64,000 nucleotides of DNA. Origin: Cinclus cinclus. Its lineage: Eukaryota; Chordata; Aves; Passeriformes; Cinclidae. The first letter of the stretch is position 1, and the number at the start of each line of letters is the position of its first letter. The stretch is taken from the NCBI RefSeq assembly GCF_963662255.1, contig NC_085051.1, forward strand, positions 56,893,101-56,957,100. The letters run 5' to 3'. The notes under the pieces were generated by a model, which was not told the DNA's origin, did no database searches, and worked only from the letters and a program-made list of their open reading frames with translations. The translations under genes and the position numbers were made by a program. Below are positions 27,985 to 41,540 of the stretch, piece after piece.

Positions 27985-30371
27985 TGAATGGGGCAAGGAA
28001 AAATACAGTATTATTAAGTTAAGCCCAGAAGAAAAACAAATGACACAGAGTACTCTAGGCCAGCAACTCTCTTCCTCCACTGACCCTGCAAAGCCAGAAA
28101 GAAGACACTTTGAAGAGCCTGTGGCAAAATCCTTTCTGGTCAGACTATTTCTGGCGTCTCTGCCCCCTGCTCCCTAAGCAAGCACTCACATTCTCATCAT
28201 AAAATCTGATCCAAGCTCTCTTACATGAGTGCAGTCACTCCATTCTGAGTATCCCCTTCTATCCTGCACACTCCCTACCAGAGCCTGGTGTTTGTGACCT
28301 GACAGAAGCAACCTCAGCTCAGCACAACCCCAGCCTCTCAACACCTTCCAGAACCCCAACTAATTATAAGAAACCAATTCACCCAGCCCCCTGCAGATCT
28401 TCCCTGTGCAGCTGAAGCTACCTGACTCCACAGCTTAACCAGTTTTTCAACAAGATCAAAGCCTGTGCAGTTGTTCGAGAAGCTTTCCAATTACTCCTCC
28501 AGTTTCTATCATGAATTACAGCAGCACTTGAAGAGTGCCAAACCCCAGAGAGATCAGTTACTCCTGCCTTGTGACAGGCAGCAGGCTGGGGCAGACAGGA
28601 CAAGCTGTAAGCACAAGGCATTACATTATGCACAGACCCAGTTTTGCCGCTGAATGATTGACAATAACTACTGGATATCATTATTTTAAGGATAATGTCA
28701 TTTGTGTAATTATCTGGCAGGGTCTCTGCTCAGCGGCTGGCATTATTCACAAGGGAAGAATTAGACTGAAATCCAGCTGTAGAGTAAGGAGATTTGCTAC
28801 TCTATACAGACAATCACTGTGCTTTGGGAGCTTGATACATAGGGTATATATCACTAGTCATCTTCAGGCTCTCAGGACATGTAGAATATTAAAATGACAC
28901 TCCTTCTCTATTTCACTGTGCCATATATGTCACATGAGTTCACAGTTAAAAATATTTTAATATTCTCTGTCCTCACCTGACCATCTGTTTCTTCCTGGAC
29001 CTCAAGCTAGGAAGAGACAGAGAAGCTGCTTTTACTTTACTGATCCTATCATCTCCCCATCAGATAGGAAAGTGCCCCTTGCACAGTCCCCAGCCCTTTG
29101 GCCACTTCAGCCCACAGCTCTTCTGGTTTTCCTGAGTTTAAACCTGCGTTTATCTGTTATGGGAGGATGTCCTACTGACTGAGTTATACTATGTAAAGTC
29201 CCAAATCAAATGAGATTTGGCCCAATTCACAGAAGTGGCATTAACAGAGCTGGGACTGGGATTGGAACTGGTCCCATCCTGCACCCAGCTCTAGATCCCA
29301 GCACAACTACAACCAAGCAGCAAAAAAGAGAGACTTGGCATTATTCTTTGCAGTGCTGGCATGCCAAAATTGGACTGAGCAGGGCTACAGCAGACCATAC
29401 TCAAAAATGCTTTACTGATGGATTCCAGGTAACAGCATTCCAGAGAAAACAACAGCCTGCTCCTCCTCCCCAGTGCTCTGGGCACAAGGATTCCAGAGGT
29501 GATCTGTGAAGCATGGCAGAAAGAAACCTTTCTGTACAACCAGACTGTCTCAGTGCTGACACCTCCCAGCTGTCCTACTCCATTCCAGAAGAGGCCTTGC
29601 TCTGCCTGTGGGGCATGGGGGAGGATGCTGGTCCAATGGTGATGCTTGCCCAGGGAGGGCTCTGCACGGCAGCCTGGCTCTGATCCATGCTGGGATTACT
29701 GACTGCTCTATGCCTTTATGCTTGAGCTGACAGAGGAGTACTTCAGCAGAACAGAAAGGAAAAAATATAACCAAACTGCCCCCCTGAGTACAGAAAAATG
29801 CCAAATAACAAAGGAGAGCTGTGCATGGGAAATAGCCTCCTGAGAACAGCCTTGAGACCTCAAGTGGAGGCTGACGCACAGAGGCAACAATGCTCCAATC
29901 CTGCTGCAAACACAAAGATGCCAGACACGGACAGGAAGGAAAAATTCCTGCTGTAGAACCATAGCAAGAATGAAAACACTTTTAGTGGCTGAGAGGAGTG
30001 GCACTGAATAGGTATGAAATAGATAGGGTTTAAACACAGTAGCTACTTCAAGGAAGCAGAGGCTTTGGTGTGACCAGCATGTACTAGCCTTGAAATAACA
30101 TGGCACACTGTGGCAAAAGCAACAGATCCTTACGTTCACCTCACAGAAAATCTGGGAAGGTTTCATTTAATATCTGCCCAGAAATTTCACTCCCTCCTGA
30201 AAACAGGTGCACCTTGGCCAGTGTGCAGGGGGAATGTGGAGGTACTGTGATCCCAGCTGACAACTCGCTCCCGGTGGGCAGCAAGTGACACTCCTTTATT
30301 CAAGCAGAAAACTCCAGCTCTCATCTCAGCCACGGGGTTCAGACAAAGGGAAGCAATGAACGCAGAGCTCA

Positions 30372-30527
<156 letters not shown>

Positions 30528-31910
30528 CTACACACAGGCAGGCACAACAAACACAAACAGCATTAACTACATCCTCACCCAGGCTTGGGAAAGTCTTAGG
30601 AAAACTATTATCTCCCAAACAAAAACAGATTAAATAAGCTGAGAATGCATGGGAGGAAAGGCTGATTTTTTCAGGAAAAATCAAATCAAGACCAGGAAGT
30701 TACCTGTTAGTACCTCTTTGCCCTGCACTCCTCTCAAAAGTTTTGACCTCAGTTGTGAAATGAATTCCTGTTCACATGTGGATTTGGCACGTTAGTAAGT
30801 GTGTGTTCATCAGTAATCAGCTCCCACTGGGTTTCTCTGAATTATCTTTAGCCTCAATCAGCAGGGAATGATAACCCTTCATCAGTACTCTCTGAGCTGA
30901 GTGGCACAAGAGATACTCGCAAAAAATCACTCACTCCCTAGTAAAGACTTCAGATCTCTGGGGAAAGTTGCTCCATAACACAATGTACATAACCAGACTG
31001 CAGCTTCACCACAACAGCACAACATTGTCTTGAGGATATCCCAAAATTATTGCTGGAGAACGTGGGCTGTTTTCCAGGATGGGATTTCCTGCCATACACT
31101 TGCACGGCAGCTGCTTTTTGGGCCCTCAGGTTCCAGCTTTCCTGTGATTAACCTGCAGACACCTCTGGGCAATAAAGGAACTGATAAGGATGAAATATAA
31201 ATAAAAGTTTCTGCTGAGCAAAAAAGCAACCTGCTTGAAAGAGTTCAGTTTATTAACCACAGCTGTAGGTCTCTGAGGTTTCTTTTTTGGCTTTGTTCTG
31301 GCTTTTGCAAAACCCCACAGATAGGGAGGCACTTGCTTAAGCTGTGTGCTCAACAGTGAGTAGGGCTTTTGCACGTGTTCACTTGATTGTGAGAGGAAGA
31401 ACACAGAGAGATTTGGCACAAAAATAAACCCTGAAATTGTTGCAGCCCCGTTCAAAAATTTCTCTCAGCAATTGTTTCAGGACTTTTGGTATTTGTTGTT
31501 TCAGTTTTTCTTTGAATATCAGGAACAAGCAGATTGGAAAACAAGCATAGAATTCAACTGAGATCAGCCAGGCTTTTAATGGTAATATTTGCCCTTCTTT
31601 CCCACAAGCCTCTTCCCAGGTCTGATGTTAATTATCTACAAGCTACTTTTAAACCCTCTCTAAGTTTAAGAGGATAAGCATTGTCGTGCTCCACTTCCTG
31701 GCAGCCAGCCAGCTTGAAATGACTACTCGTATTAACATCTTGAGATGCACACAGCAGAAGAAAAACAACCAGAAATTCCCTTATTTCTCAATGGACATGA
31801 GCAGGAAAGCAAATGGCTTGTAACACATGAGGACAGCTTGCTTTGCATAGCCAACCTGGGCTCTGCCCAACAGCTCCTTCTGGGCTCCTTACAGAAGGTA
31901 AAGATAATTA

Positions 31911-32440
31911 AATCATAGAATCATCTGGGTTGGAAAAGACTTTCAGAGACCATCAATGACTAACCCAACTCTGCCAAGCCCACCACTAAACCACGTCCCC
32001 AAGTGCCACACATCTACACATCTTTTAAGTATGTCCAGTGATGGGGATTCCACCACTGCCCTGGGCAGACTGTTCCAGGCAGTTTGACCACACTTTCAGT
32101 GAATAAATTGTTCCTAACATCCAATCTAAACTTCCCCCGGTGTAACTTCAAGCCATTTCCTCTTGTCCTGTCCCTTGTTCCCTGGGAGCAGAGCCTGACC
32201 CCCAGTTGGCTGCTCCACCCTTCTGTCAGGGAGTTGTAGAGAGTGACCAAGACTCCCCTGAGCCTCCTCTTTCCCAATCTCAGTTCCTCCAGCTCCCTCA
32301 GCAGACCTGTGCTCCAGACCCCTGCCCAGCTCTGCTGTCCCTCCCTGGACACTCTCCAGCACCTCGCAATGTCCTTCCTGCAGTGAGGGTCCCAAACTGA
32401 AGGCAGAATTTGAGGTGCATCCTCACCATTGCTCCCAGCA
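31911..32440 (-). mobile_element. CR1 LINE 3' fragment, longest copy in the window
   Basis: Starts AATCATAGAATCAT and continues about 530 bases through the CR1 3' untranslated region to TGAGGTGCATCCTCACCATT. It is a different CR1 subfamily from the copy at 17908, because after the tail it reads CTAACCCAACTCTGCCAAGC. A 151-codon frame on the minus strand lies within it and is a by-product of the repeat. Confidence 0.9.
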
Positions 32441-33755
32441 CTCTCACAACTACACTCACTCAACAACAACTCTCACTACTCAGCACCAAGGCCATGTGTT
32501 GAATGCTATCTCCAGTCCATATAAACAACACCATCTCATTGTTTCACTCTGTCTTTGTGAGAGGGCACTGGAAGACACCTGAGCTGGCTTGTCCAGGCAG
32601 CAATCTGAGCCAGAGCAGCACGAACTGTGCCAGCCCATCACCAGCCTTGGCTCTTGAGCCCACATCAGGCCCCCAGGGCCACATCTTCACTGGAGATGGT
32701 TAAACTCAGCCTGGCTGTGCTGTGCCTGCCTGTTCCTCCAGCTGCAGCACAGCTATCACCTCTGCCTTGCCAGTCAGGCCAGCTTTTACATCTCCTTGTT
32801 ATTCTTTCCCACCTCCTTCTTTGCTGATCTCTCCATATGACACATGCTTATCTAGCCTAGCTTGTCCAGGCGTCTCCTCAAGCCCACACTTAAAAAGAAA
32901 TCCCTCTTGCCAGATCCCCAACACGAAGCAATTTAATTTGCCAGCAGCCTGGTGAGGGATGGTGTGTGTATTTGTGTGATACATATGCCTGTATAAACAT
33001 GCATGCACTTAGGTGAACGCACATGGATTTTCTACTCTTTCCTTAAAGGTGTCCTTCAGGGAAACAAGATTAACACCTCCTATCTTAAAATATGTATGTT
33101 CAGCTTCTCCAGAGCAGGCAAAACTCCACAGTCCACCTCAGACTTCTGGCTGTATTCATCTTTACTGTGATGCTTACAGAAGGACACTACTTCTTTCTCA
33201 AACGTTCAGGTAAGCACCAAACAACTGATTTTAAAATTCACATCGCTGCTGCCATGGTATTAGAAGCTTTTTGCTAAAAACTGCTTTTGCTTCAGACTAA
33301 CTGCAAACCTGAGCAAATATAACTGCACGTGTTATGTGGTCTCACCCACCTATGGGCTCATTTCACTGGCCAAACATAGATACAGAATTTTGGGTTACTC
33401 CATCTTTTTTATTATTTATTTACTTATTTATTTTCCAATTTATTTTAAGGAGGTCTAGCTTATTGTCTGCCCAGTTCCCTAACAATTAGAAAACCCATAG
33501 GGCTGCTGAAGAAAAGAGCAGGATGTGTATTACAACTGGTTTACAACACAGCATTTTTGCACTGGTCTGCTACATGCCTGGCAACAATCATTTTGAAAAT
33601 CAGCACTAATGACCATCCTTTGGGGAAAAGCATGTACAAGTCAGGCAAGGCCTTCCATTTCACTCTTAAGGAAGACCATCAGCTTGCAAAACTGCAAAGA
33701 CCTACCACTCTCCCAGGAATCACTAAGAAATATAATAAACAAGGATATCCTATTT

Positions 33756-33816
33756 AAAAAAAAAAAAGAGGGGAAGGAAAAGAAAAGAGGGGAAAAGAGG
33801 GAAAGAAGGAGGGAGA
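33756..33816 (+). repeat. 61-base uninterrupted purine tract
   Basis: Only A and G from 33756 to 33816, continuing purine-rich to about 33850 with two short breaks. GGGGAAAAG-type units recur. Becomes a long polypyrimidine run in the PRKCH pre-mRNA. Confidence 0.92.
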
Positions 33817-35583
33817 CAAACAGAAAAAAAGAGGAAAGAAGAAAAAAAGGTAACTTGCAGCCAGAAGAGTCAGACTGAGTAAATAACTTAAGAAGGGGCC
33901 AGAAAAAGGAAATCTTAAAACAGCAGATAGTTCAGACACTTGCAAATTTGACCTGACTTAAGAGCCAGTTATGTGTCTCCTCCTTTCTTGGGGGCTACCA
34001 GTGGGAATTAGGAGGAGTTGAAAGCTGGATTGTTTTTTGACAGGGCCCAATGGTGAGCTCCTCACATGTCTACTTTTCTATTGTGCTTTGCCCAGAAGTC
34101 TGCCTGATCTGGTATCTCTGTTTGACGTGGTAAGAAAGGAGCATTTGAGTCAACAGGAAACAGTGACACGAAAGGCTTCGCAGCAAGTGGCAGCCACAGG
34201 AGGAAATCACACTGCACCACTCCTGGACTGAGATCAAGATTAATAAACTCTCAGAGCAATTGTTACTGTAAATTTAAAAAAAAAAAAAAAGGAGGAAACA
34301 TAAAATAAAATTTGGAGGAAATAAACACAAAAAATTTGAAGGAAACAAAATCCACGGGATCAGGCAAGTTTATTTCAAGGCTGGCCTACACTTAGAATTA
34401 ATCCTGTCATTTTTCATGCAAGAGAACTTTTTTATTTTACTTGGCTTTTAAAAAAAGTTATTTCTTTTAATTTCAGTTTTTCATCCCTATTTGTTCACCT
34501 ATTAGCAGGGCAGGGGCTGTTGGGAACACAGCAATGGTTGACAGCAGCTACACATAGCCATTATATTATATTTGTTTATTATCTTAGGGGGTTTTGTGGG
34601 GCTTGAAGAAAGTCCCTGACTGCAAGAGCCACCAAGAAGGACAATCCATATACTAGTTACTGCCCCTTGCAAACACTAAAATCTATCTCAAGCAGCACTT
34701 TAGTCCTTTGTCCTCACCAGCTCTACAAACTGCTTTGGATCCTCACACCCTTCCTCTTTGTCACCACAGGGGAAGAAAAAAGTCCAGATTTTATTTATAG
34801 AGAATCCTTTTTCTTGCTGTGCCCAAAACAGACAGTGTGATGGCCAAATTCTACCTTCCTCTACTTAAAAGTCACAGTGATGTCCATGTACAAGACCAAA
34901 GACCTGCTGGGACCTTATCACCAATCACAAGGGTTCAGTTTTTCCCCACAAAATACCAGCCTGGCTCAGGAATTCCACTCAGTTTGGATTTCATACTTTT
35001 CGAAATAATTCATGCACACAACTCCTTAGAAAATCAGCTTTGGGCTCAATCTGAGCTCACTGAAGCCAAAGGGCATCCCCAGGAAAACAGTCATTTTCCC
35101 CTGTTTTGGTAGATTATTCTTTGCAGAGCAGAAGGGAGGCTTTCCAAATCATCCCCAAACAGAGACAGCTGTGTCACTGCTTCCCAGAGGAACTTTATTG
35201 TTTCCAAAAAGAATAGCAGGGCTTAGGGAGCTTGCAAGCAAATTATTACAAGATAATTACAAGAGCTGGCAGGCTCTCTCAGTGTTCCCAATGTTCTCCC
35301 TTCGTGGTCCACAACCCCCACACAAAGCAAATCTGCCCTAGGTCTTGCTGACAGCAAGCAAATAAACCATGATTTCCCAGTACTGGGCTCCAGAAAGCCA
35401 CATGTCCAACTCCCCAGCAGTGCAAGTGGCCATCTGTATCTGGGTCAAGACACTGCAAAGCAGAGGATCTGGAGGAGGAATAAGAAAGAGGTTTGTAACT
35501 GAGTATTTATTTTTGTAGGACTAACACAGCCATGCTGCTCTTCGATGCTGCTCTGTGAGGAAATGCCCAGGCCTCCACAGAAC

Positions 35584-35614
35584 CTAGGAATTCCTGTTGG
35601 AAATGCTTCCCCTC
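35584..35614. repeat. Left copy of a 31-bp direct repeat bracketing a CR1 element
   Basis: The core GAATTCCTGTTGGAAATGC recurs at 35974-36004; the two 31-base copies differ at two positions by eye. CACAGAAC also precedes both, with nine extra bases on the right. The CR1 fragment lies between them but does not abut either copy. Confidence 0.8.
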
Positions 35615-35644
35615 CCTCACTGTGGTTCTTCAACATGCCCATGA

Positions 35645-35941
35645 GGGAAGCAGAGGGGCAGGCACTGACCTCTGCGGTGCCCAGTGAAGCCAAGGGAATG
35701 GCCTGAAGGTTTAGGTTGGCTATCAAGAAAAGGTTCTTCTCCCAGAGGACATTTGGGCACTGAATAGGCTCCCCTGGGCAGTGACCACAGCACCAAACCT
35801 GACAGAGCTCTAGGAGGGTTTGGACAATGCTCTCAGGCACAGGGTGGAATTGTTGGGGATAGTGCTGTGCAGGGCTGGGAGTTGGACTCAGTGGTGCTGA
35901 TGGGTCCCTTCCAACTCAGCATATGCTATGATTCTATGATT
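35645..35941 (+). mobile_element. CR1 LINE 3' fragment
   Basis: Plus-oriented copy ending in GGGTCCCTTCCAACTCAGC and then ATTCTATGATTC. Contains GGCTCCCCTGGGCAGTGACC and the AGTTGGACTCAGTGG signature. Antisense to PRKCH. A 31-bp direct repeat lies on both sides (see 35584-36004). Confidence 0.9.
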
Positions 35942-35973
35942 CCATACCCATCCCTTCACAGAACACACAGATT

Positions 35974-36004
35974 CTAAGAATTCCTGTTGGAAATGCCTCC
36001 CCTC
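35974..36004. repeat. Right copy of the 31-bp direct repeat
   Basis: Same core as at 35584-35614, with 390 bases between the starts. It lies 32 bases beyond the CR1 3' tail. Confidence 0.8.
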
Positions 36005-39000
36005 TATACCCAGCCCTTGGACCAAGGCAGCCCTGCACCCCCACGAGCTACCTGCTGCTCCCAGCTCCACGGGTTAAGGACAACAGGATACGCAGGGGGG
36101 TTACACATGGCTTCAAACCCAGGGAGGATCACAGGTGTCCTGTGAACAGCCTCACCATGAAGCAGTCACCACAACAACCCCTGCACAAACCACGTGTGTG
36201 AGCACAAGAGCAGACCTAATGAGCTCAGCCCCAACTTTCCAGACAAAGCCACTCTGGCCTGACTGCAACGGAGCAAGGCAGCGACTGATGTCAGGTGAAG
36301 ACTTGGTCCTTTGATTTCAAATCACAGAAACTACATCAAGGAACCTCTACCCCACGCTGGCTCACATGGAACCCCATGCACGTGGCCCAGGACCCCCAGG
36401 CAGAGAGGCAGCAGGTTTTACAGCCATCTGCAGTGCTGCCCCTGTTGAGCTGTTCTTCTTCCCTGCTTCAGTGGCTGCAGAAGTGCCCATCAGCCCCAGG
36501 AACCACTTCTGCCCCAGGGAACCAAGCCACAGACTGTCCTGGGATTACCCCGATGAGGGCTCACTGCGTGATGCAACTGAAAGGCTAAGAAAGGGAAGCT
36601 TTCTTTCTTCTGCTGGTTTTGGGTGGGTATTTTTAAGCTAGAAGAAGGTGCAGTGAAAATGAAGCCAACTCAGAACAGGCATAAGGTGTATGTGGTGCCT
36701 CCTCCAGGCTGGGCAGCTGGTGAAGAGAGATTTGGAGAAGAGGATTCTTATTTCTGAGAATCTCATGTCACTTCCCCACACCAGGCTCGTTTTTAGGTCC
36801 TTTAATAAAGAGTAACCAACCACAGTCACAGCCACGTAAACGAGGCAGTTATCACTGGGTATCACCCCACCAGGCTCTGCTCTCTGATGCTGCTGACAGT
36901 GGGCACCACGAGGCTCCCTGTGAGGCCACTGCAGCCAGGCACACACATCCTCAGAGAATCATACATTGGCTCTTGTCACTTGCATAAATAAACTCTGCAG
37001 GGTCCCTCGGGGTGCAGGCTGCCCTGGCACTCGGTGCTCAGTGCAGCATCAACACCAAACTTATTCCAGAGGAACTCAACGATGACAACTACAAACCAGG
37101 AGGAGCTGAGGGGAGTTGTGAGTTCCCACTTGGCCCAGGGGGAAAAAAAAAACCAAACAAACAAGCCCAAATCTAACTGCATCCTCCAAATTCCTGCCCC
37201 TGTTTTCTTAACCACTTGGCTGACATTTCAAGCTCATATGCTGGAGAGTTTTTGCAACAGGCAAATTCAGTCATTTGTCTGGAACAATGCATCTTCTGGG
37301 GTATTCAGGTGAACCATACATGCATCCTTCCTCCTCATCCCCTCCCCTGCAGGACAGCCTAATTCACAGCAGTGTTATACTATTAGCTCATCTTTTCACT
37401 AGAAACTTTTACACAGCATATGTGCAAAAGGATGATTATCCTGTTCACCTGTATCTGTTCCATTTGAAACAAGACCAGACTCAAATTAGGAAAAAAAAAA
37501 AACCCACCAAAATTCAGGTAAGCCAACCAATTATGTCCCAAAAAAGTCTCATTTTTTAATCCCAATTTTTAAAAAAGACACTTTGAGCGTCACTAAAATG
37601 AAGTACTAAAAGGATACAAAATAAATTGAAAGAAGCAACACAAAATCTTCCCTCCCCAACCTTTTAAAATGGTAAAGAAAACTACAGAAGTACCGTTTCC
37701 CACCTGAAAGTTTAAAAAATTCAGAGGGCTGACTGAATTTAGAGGGGAATAAATTGAGAAATAAGGAGCTAGAGTGCATGACACTATAGACATTACCTGT
37801 TAATCAAAGATTTATTGGTCATCTGCACCCCTCAGCTGGCTGCTGGTATCTTGGTGTGTCAGAAGAGAATAGCCCTGTAAATGTTTTTTTTTTACAGCCC
37901 TCAGTTCAAAAAGGCTACTGGAATTGGTCTTTTCAGTTCAGAGTGACCAACCTGCAACAGCTCTTCTCATTTTACAAAATACTGAGCTCTGCAATATCTG
38001 CTGGCTCAAGCAGGACTAGGGAAGGCTAGAGACCTCTACAAGCTCAGCCAAGGGACTTCACAAAAAATAAAGAGTGCCAAAACACCCAAAAGACACTTGG
38101 ACAAAGCTTGCTGTGAGGATTTGTGAATCACCTTCTCACCTTAAACATCACCTGGAAAGAAACATGGATTCAAAAAGACTGAAACCTAAAGCACCACTGG
38201 CTCACACCTCAGCTAGCTACCTCTTCTCTGAGCTTAGACTGCCTTTGTTTTCTGCTTCCCCTTCCTCCTCAATACTGACTGGCACCTGCTTGCTCAGTGC
38301 TGCTTCCATTTTGATCTCTTTTTATGCCGCAACTTCCTTGATTTTAAGGGTAAAAAATATCAGTTTCACATACTGTGGCTAACCATAGGTAACACACTTG
38401 GCTACCCTTGCCCTGAGCCTGATGATTTGTCCAAGCTACAGTCTCTTCCCCTAAGCCACTGCAGACAGAGACAGGCATTTATATCAGCTTCATGAAAATG
38501 CAAATATCCAAAGTCCCTCAACCAGAAAGTTAAAGGGGTCATAAAATTACACTGGGGAGCTGTGACAGGACAATGGCAGCTGACCCTTCCAACCCTCCAG
38601 CTCGTGTTTTCACCTCGGCTCGCATCACCTCAGTGTGCAGTCCAAGCGTGGACGTCCAGCAAAGTTCACAGATCAGAGTCAGAAATGTCAGTCTGATCTT
38701 GTTTCACCTCCTGCCTGCATAAAAACCCTGGCCTCAAAGTGTTCCTGCGACGAAGTGACCAATGCAAGGTGTCACTGTAAATGGCACAAAAAGTGGAGAT
38801 TTTCCAAGTGGGCTGCAGAGGGCTCACATGTCAGGTTCACTGACAGCTGGAACCAGCAAACACATCAGGGGTTTTTGGTGGATGTGAACACTGTCAAACC
38901 ACAGGAAGATGTGCTTTCCACCAGTCTGCCTTTATTCTGTGCCAGACAGCAGCCAGAGGAAAGCAGAAACTGGCTGTGCCTGCTGTGGTCACAAAGCCAA

Positions 39001-41387
39001 CACGAGGGCACCATGGTGCACGCGCCTGCAGGATCTGCACTGGAGAGTGAAAGGACAGAGAGGAAATTCCCCTGCACCTCCCTGCCCAAGAAGCCCCCAA
39101 AAACCAACCTGCCACCCCAGGGAAAGAACAACTCAAGCTCCTTCAAGCCTGACTTGCAAAGCCTTCCAGCAGAGGGGCTTGGGGCTAACATGGGTGTCAG
39201 CTCTCAAGAATAAAAGTCTCAATGCCAGCCAAAAGCATCCAGAGCGCGCATTTGGCTGTCATGTGACTGCACACATGGAGTTGTGCCTCTACAAGATGCC
39301 ACAAAGGGAATCCTGGAGGTTCAGAGCCTGGGAGTGGATCAAAGCCATCTTCCCAGTGCCTTTCAAAGGGAACATCAAACAGGCATCACAGCTTTCTGAA
39401 CACCCACCAGCACACTCCAAATCTGTGTCAGGGTACTTGTTCATCTCCCAGAGCCCTGGGAAGGCTGTCCCAGCCCCTCCAGCCTCCCTCACCTCTGCCA
39501 CACCTGGCTCTGTCCTGTGCTCCACCCATCTGGTGACACTGGAGTGGCTGGTGGACAACCAGGATGATGCTGCAGAGCCCCCGGGGGGACCATGACCGAG
39601 GACTTCCCTGGACACACAAGGGCACTTAGACCTCCCTTGTGGCACCTGGGGGCAAGGTTTGGGTGAGCTGCCACCTCTCAGACACCACTTTGACTTTTGG
39701 GCTCTCTCTTGAAAATGATGCCCCTGTAAATGGCTTCCATCAGCTCTAACACTTCCAGGAGGTGAAATACAGGTTCATGTCTCTAAACAACTGGGCGACC
39801 CATGACAAGATGACCACACTGACCTCGACAGAACTGCCTGAGTGCCCCAAGAGCCAGTGGAGATGTGGAGAAGCCTTCCCCTTCCATGCTGAGAGCATGA
39901 CATTAGCCCTCAGCCAGTAATGGGGACAAAATGCTGCGTGCCAAACAGCAGGCTGCCCTCATAAAATGGGACCAGTTCCATGATTATACTGTCCTGGAGT
40001 CCCAGGCCAGTCCTGCTGGCTTAAATAGCACCCTGCTCATTATTATCTTGAAGGACGCTAGTTACAGAAAATCACATCCCTCCGCCAAGTTCTCATGTCT
40101 CACTATTTTTGGAACAACGGGGCAGGCTCTGAGCCTCAGCAGACAGAGGGAAAGCAAATCCATATAACGATCAGGCTGGCTGACAGGGACAGTGCTGGGA
40201 ACAGCATCGCCCGGGGGACAGTCCCCTGGAAGGACCCTTTGGTCATGAGAAAAGGGATAAGGGCAATAAACATAAAACCTCGAAGCAATTTGACACTGTT
40301 TGCATGGGAAGCTGATCTCCCCCAGCCCTCTTCATTCTCATGCATATGAGTGGAGACAAAAGGATTTAAAAGCAAACCACCTGTGCAGGAAGGATGGCTC
40401 CTAAAACCCAAAGAAGACAGGACCTACTTACTGCAAACTGATTTTAATTAAAATATTCTAGGATTCACATTCCCCAGGATTATATTACTGACTTAGCTAT
40501 TTACACATATAGCCTCTTTCACCCCTTCTAGCACAGAATTGTTGAGGTGTTGGATGACACCAGTGTCAGGTAAAAGGAAACAAACACTTACGGGTGCTTG
40601 TGACCCCTAACGCAGGATCCACGATTATCCACAGGTCCCAGCACCTGTCAGCAACTCACAGATTACTGGAGCAGAAGCATAATCCTCTCTGACTCTAAAG
40701 AATTATTCTAAGGCCCCAGAAAAAGCAGAGGTAAATGGCTTAGGCAAGGTGGACAGCTCCCAAGGCAGGGCCTTTAATTAAAAAAAAAAAATAAAAATTT
40801 TAAAAAACAGAGAGGTGGTGAGCAAGGCAGACCTCCCACAGATGCAGCTGAAGCAAGATTTAAACTCTCCTGCAATGGAGCATCTGGACTCCTTCCTTGC
40901 CTTTCATAGGAAAGGAATCTGGAGGTGCAAGTCCAAAACTGCCCAGCCCAGTGCTGGGCACACAGATGGCTACATCCAGCCTCTGCCAGCCCACTGAGCT
41001 GCTGATATTTCATCTTTACGATCTGGAAACTGTGACCCATAGCAGGCAGAGACAGCCCTTGCAGCTCCTACCACCTAGTGGCTGCAGGAGTGAGCCCTGC
41101 TGGGGAGAGGAGGCTGCCTGGAGCTCAGGCAGCCCCAGCCCACCCTGGGTAAATAAAGCTGCCCTTGCTGGCAGGCATCACTTAAGCTGCAGCTGAGACT
41201 GAAGCAGGCTCACACTGAGCACAGAGGCAGCACAAGAGAGCAGAAAACCTTTCTGAAAACCACCAGTGGCTCATGTAAGCTCAGAAAAACCTCAGCCAGC
41301 TCTAAAATAGGTAAGCAGAGGTAGCAGGAGGATAGATCAACTCGGATAATGCATTGCTGTTTCATGTACTTGTTCCTGCTCAGCTAA

Positions 41388-41540
41388 TCAGAGAATTGCA
41401 GAATGGTTTGGGTAGGAAGGGATGTTAAAGATCATCCAGTTACAACCCTCCTCTCCTGTACAGGGACACCTTTACTAGATCAGGTTACTCAGAGCTTCAT
41501 CCAGCCTGGCCTTGGACACTTCCAGAGATGGGGCATCCCT
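41388..41540 (-). mobile_element. CR1 LINE 3' fragment
   Basis: Inverted 3' end: GCAGAATGGTTTGGGTAGGA, then CCAGCCTGGCCTTGGACACT and GATGGGGCATCCC. Short and diverged; edges approximate. Confidence 0.85.

Noticed and set aside
32014..32469. 151-codon minus-strand frame
   Set aside because: It lies inside the CR1 3' non-coding region and translates repeat sequence; no reverse transcriptase motif.
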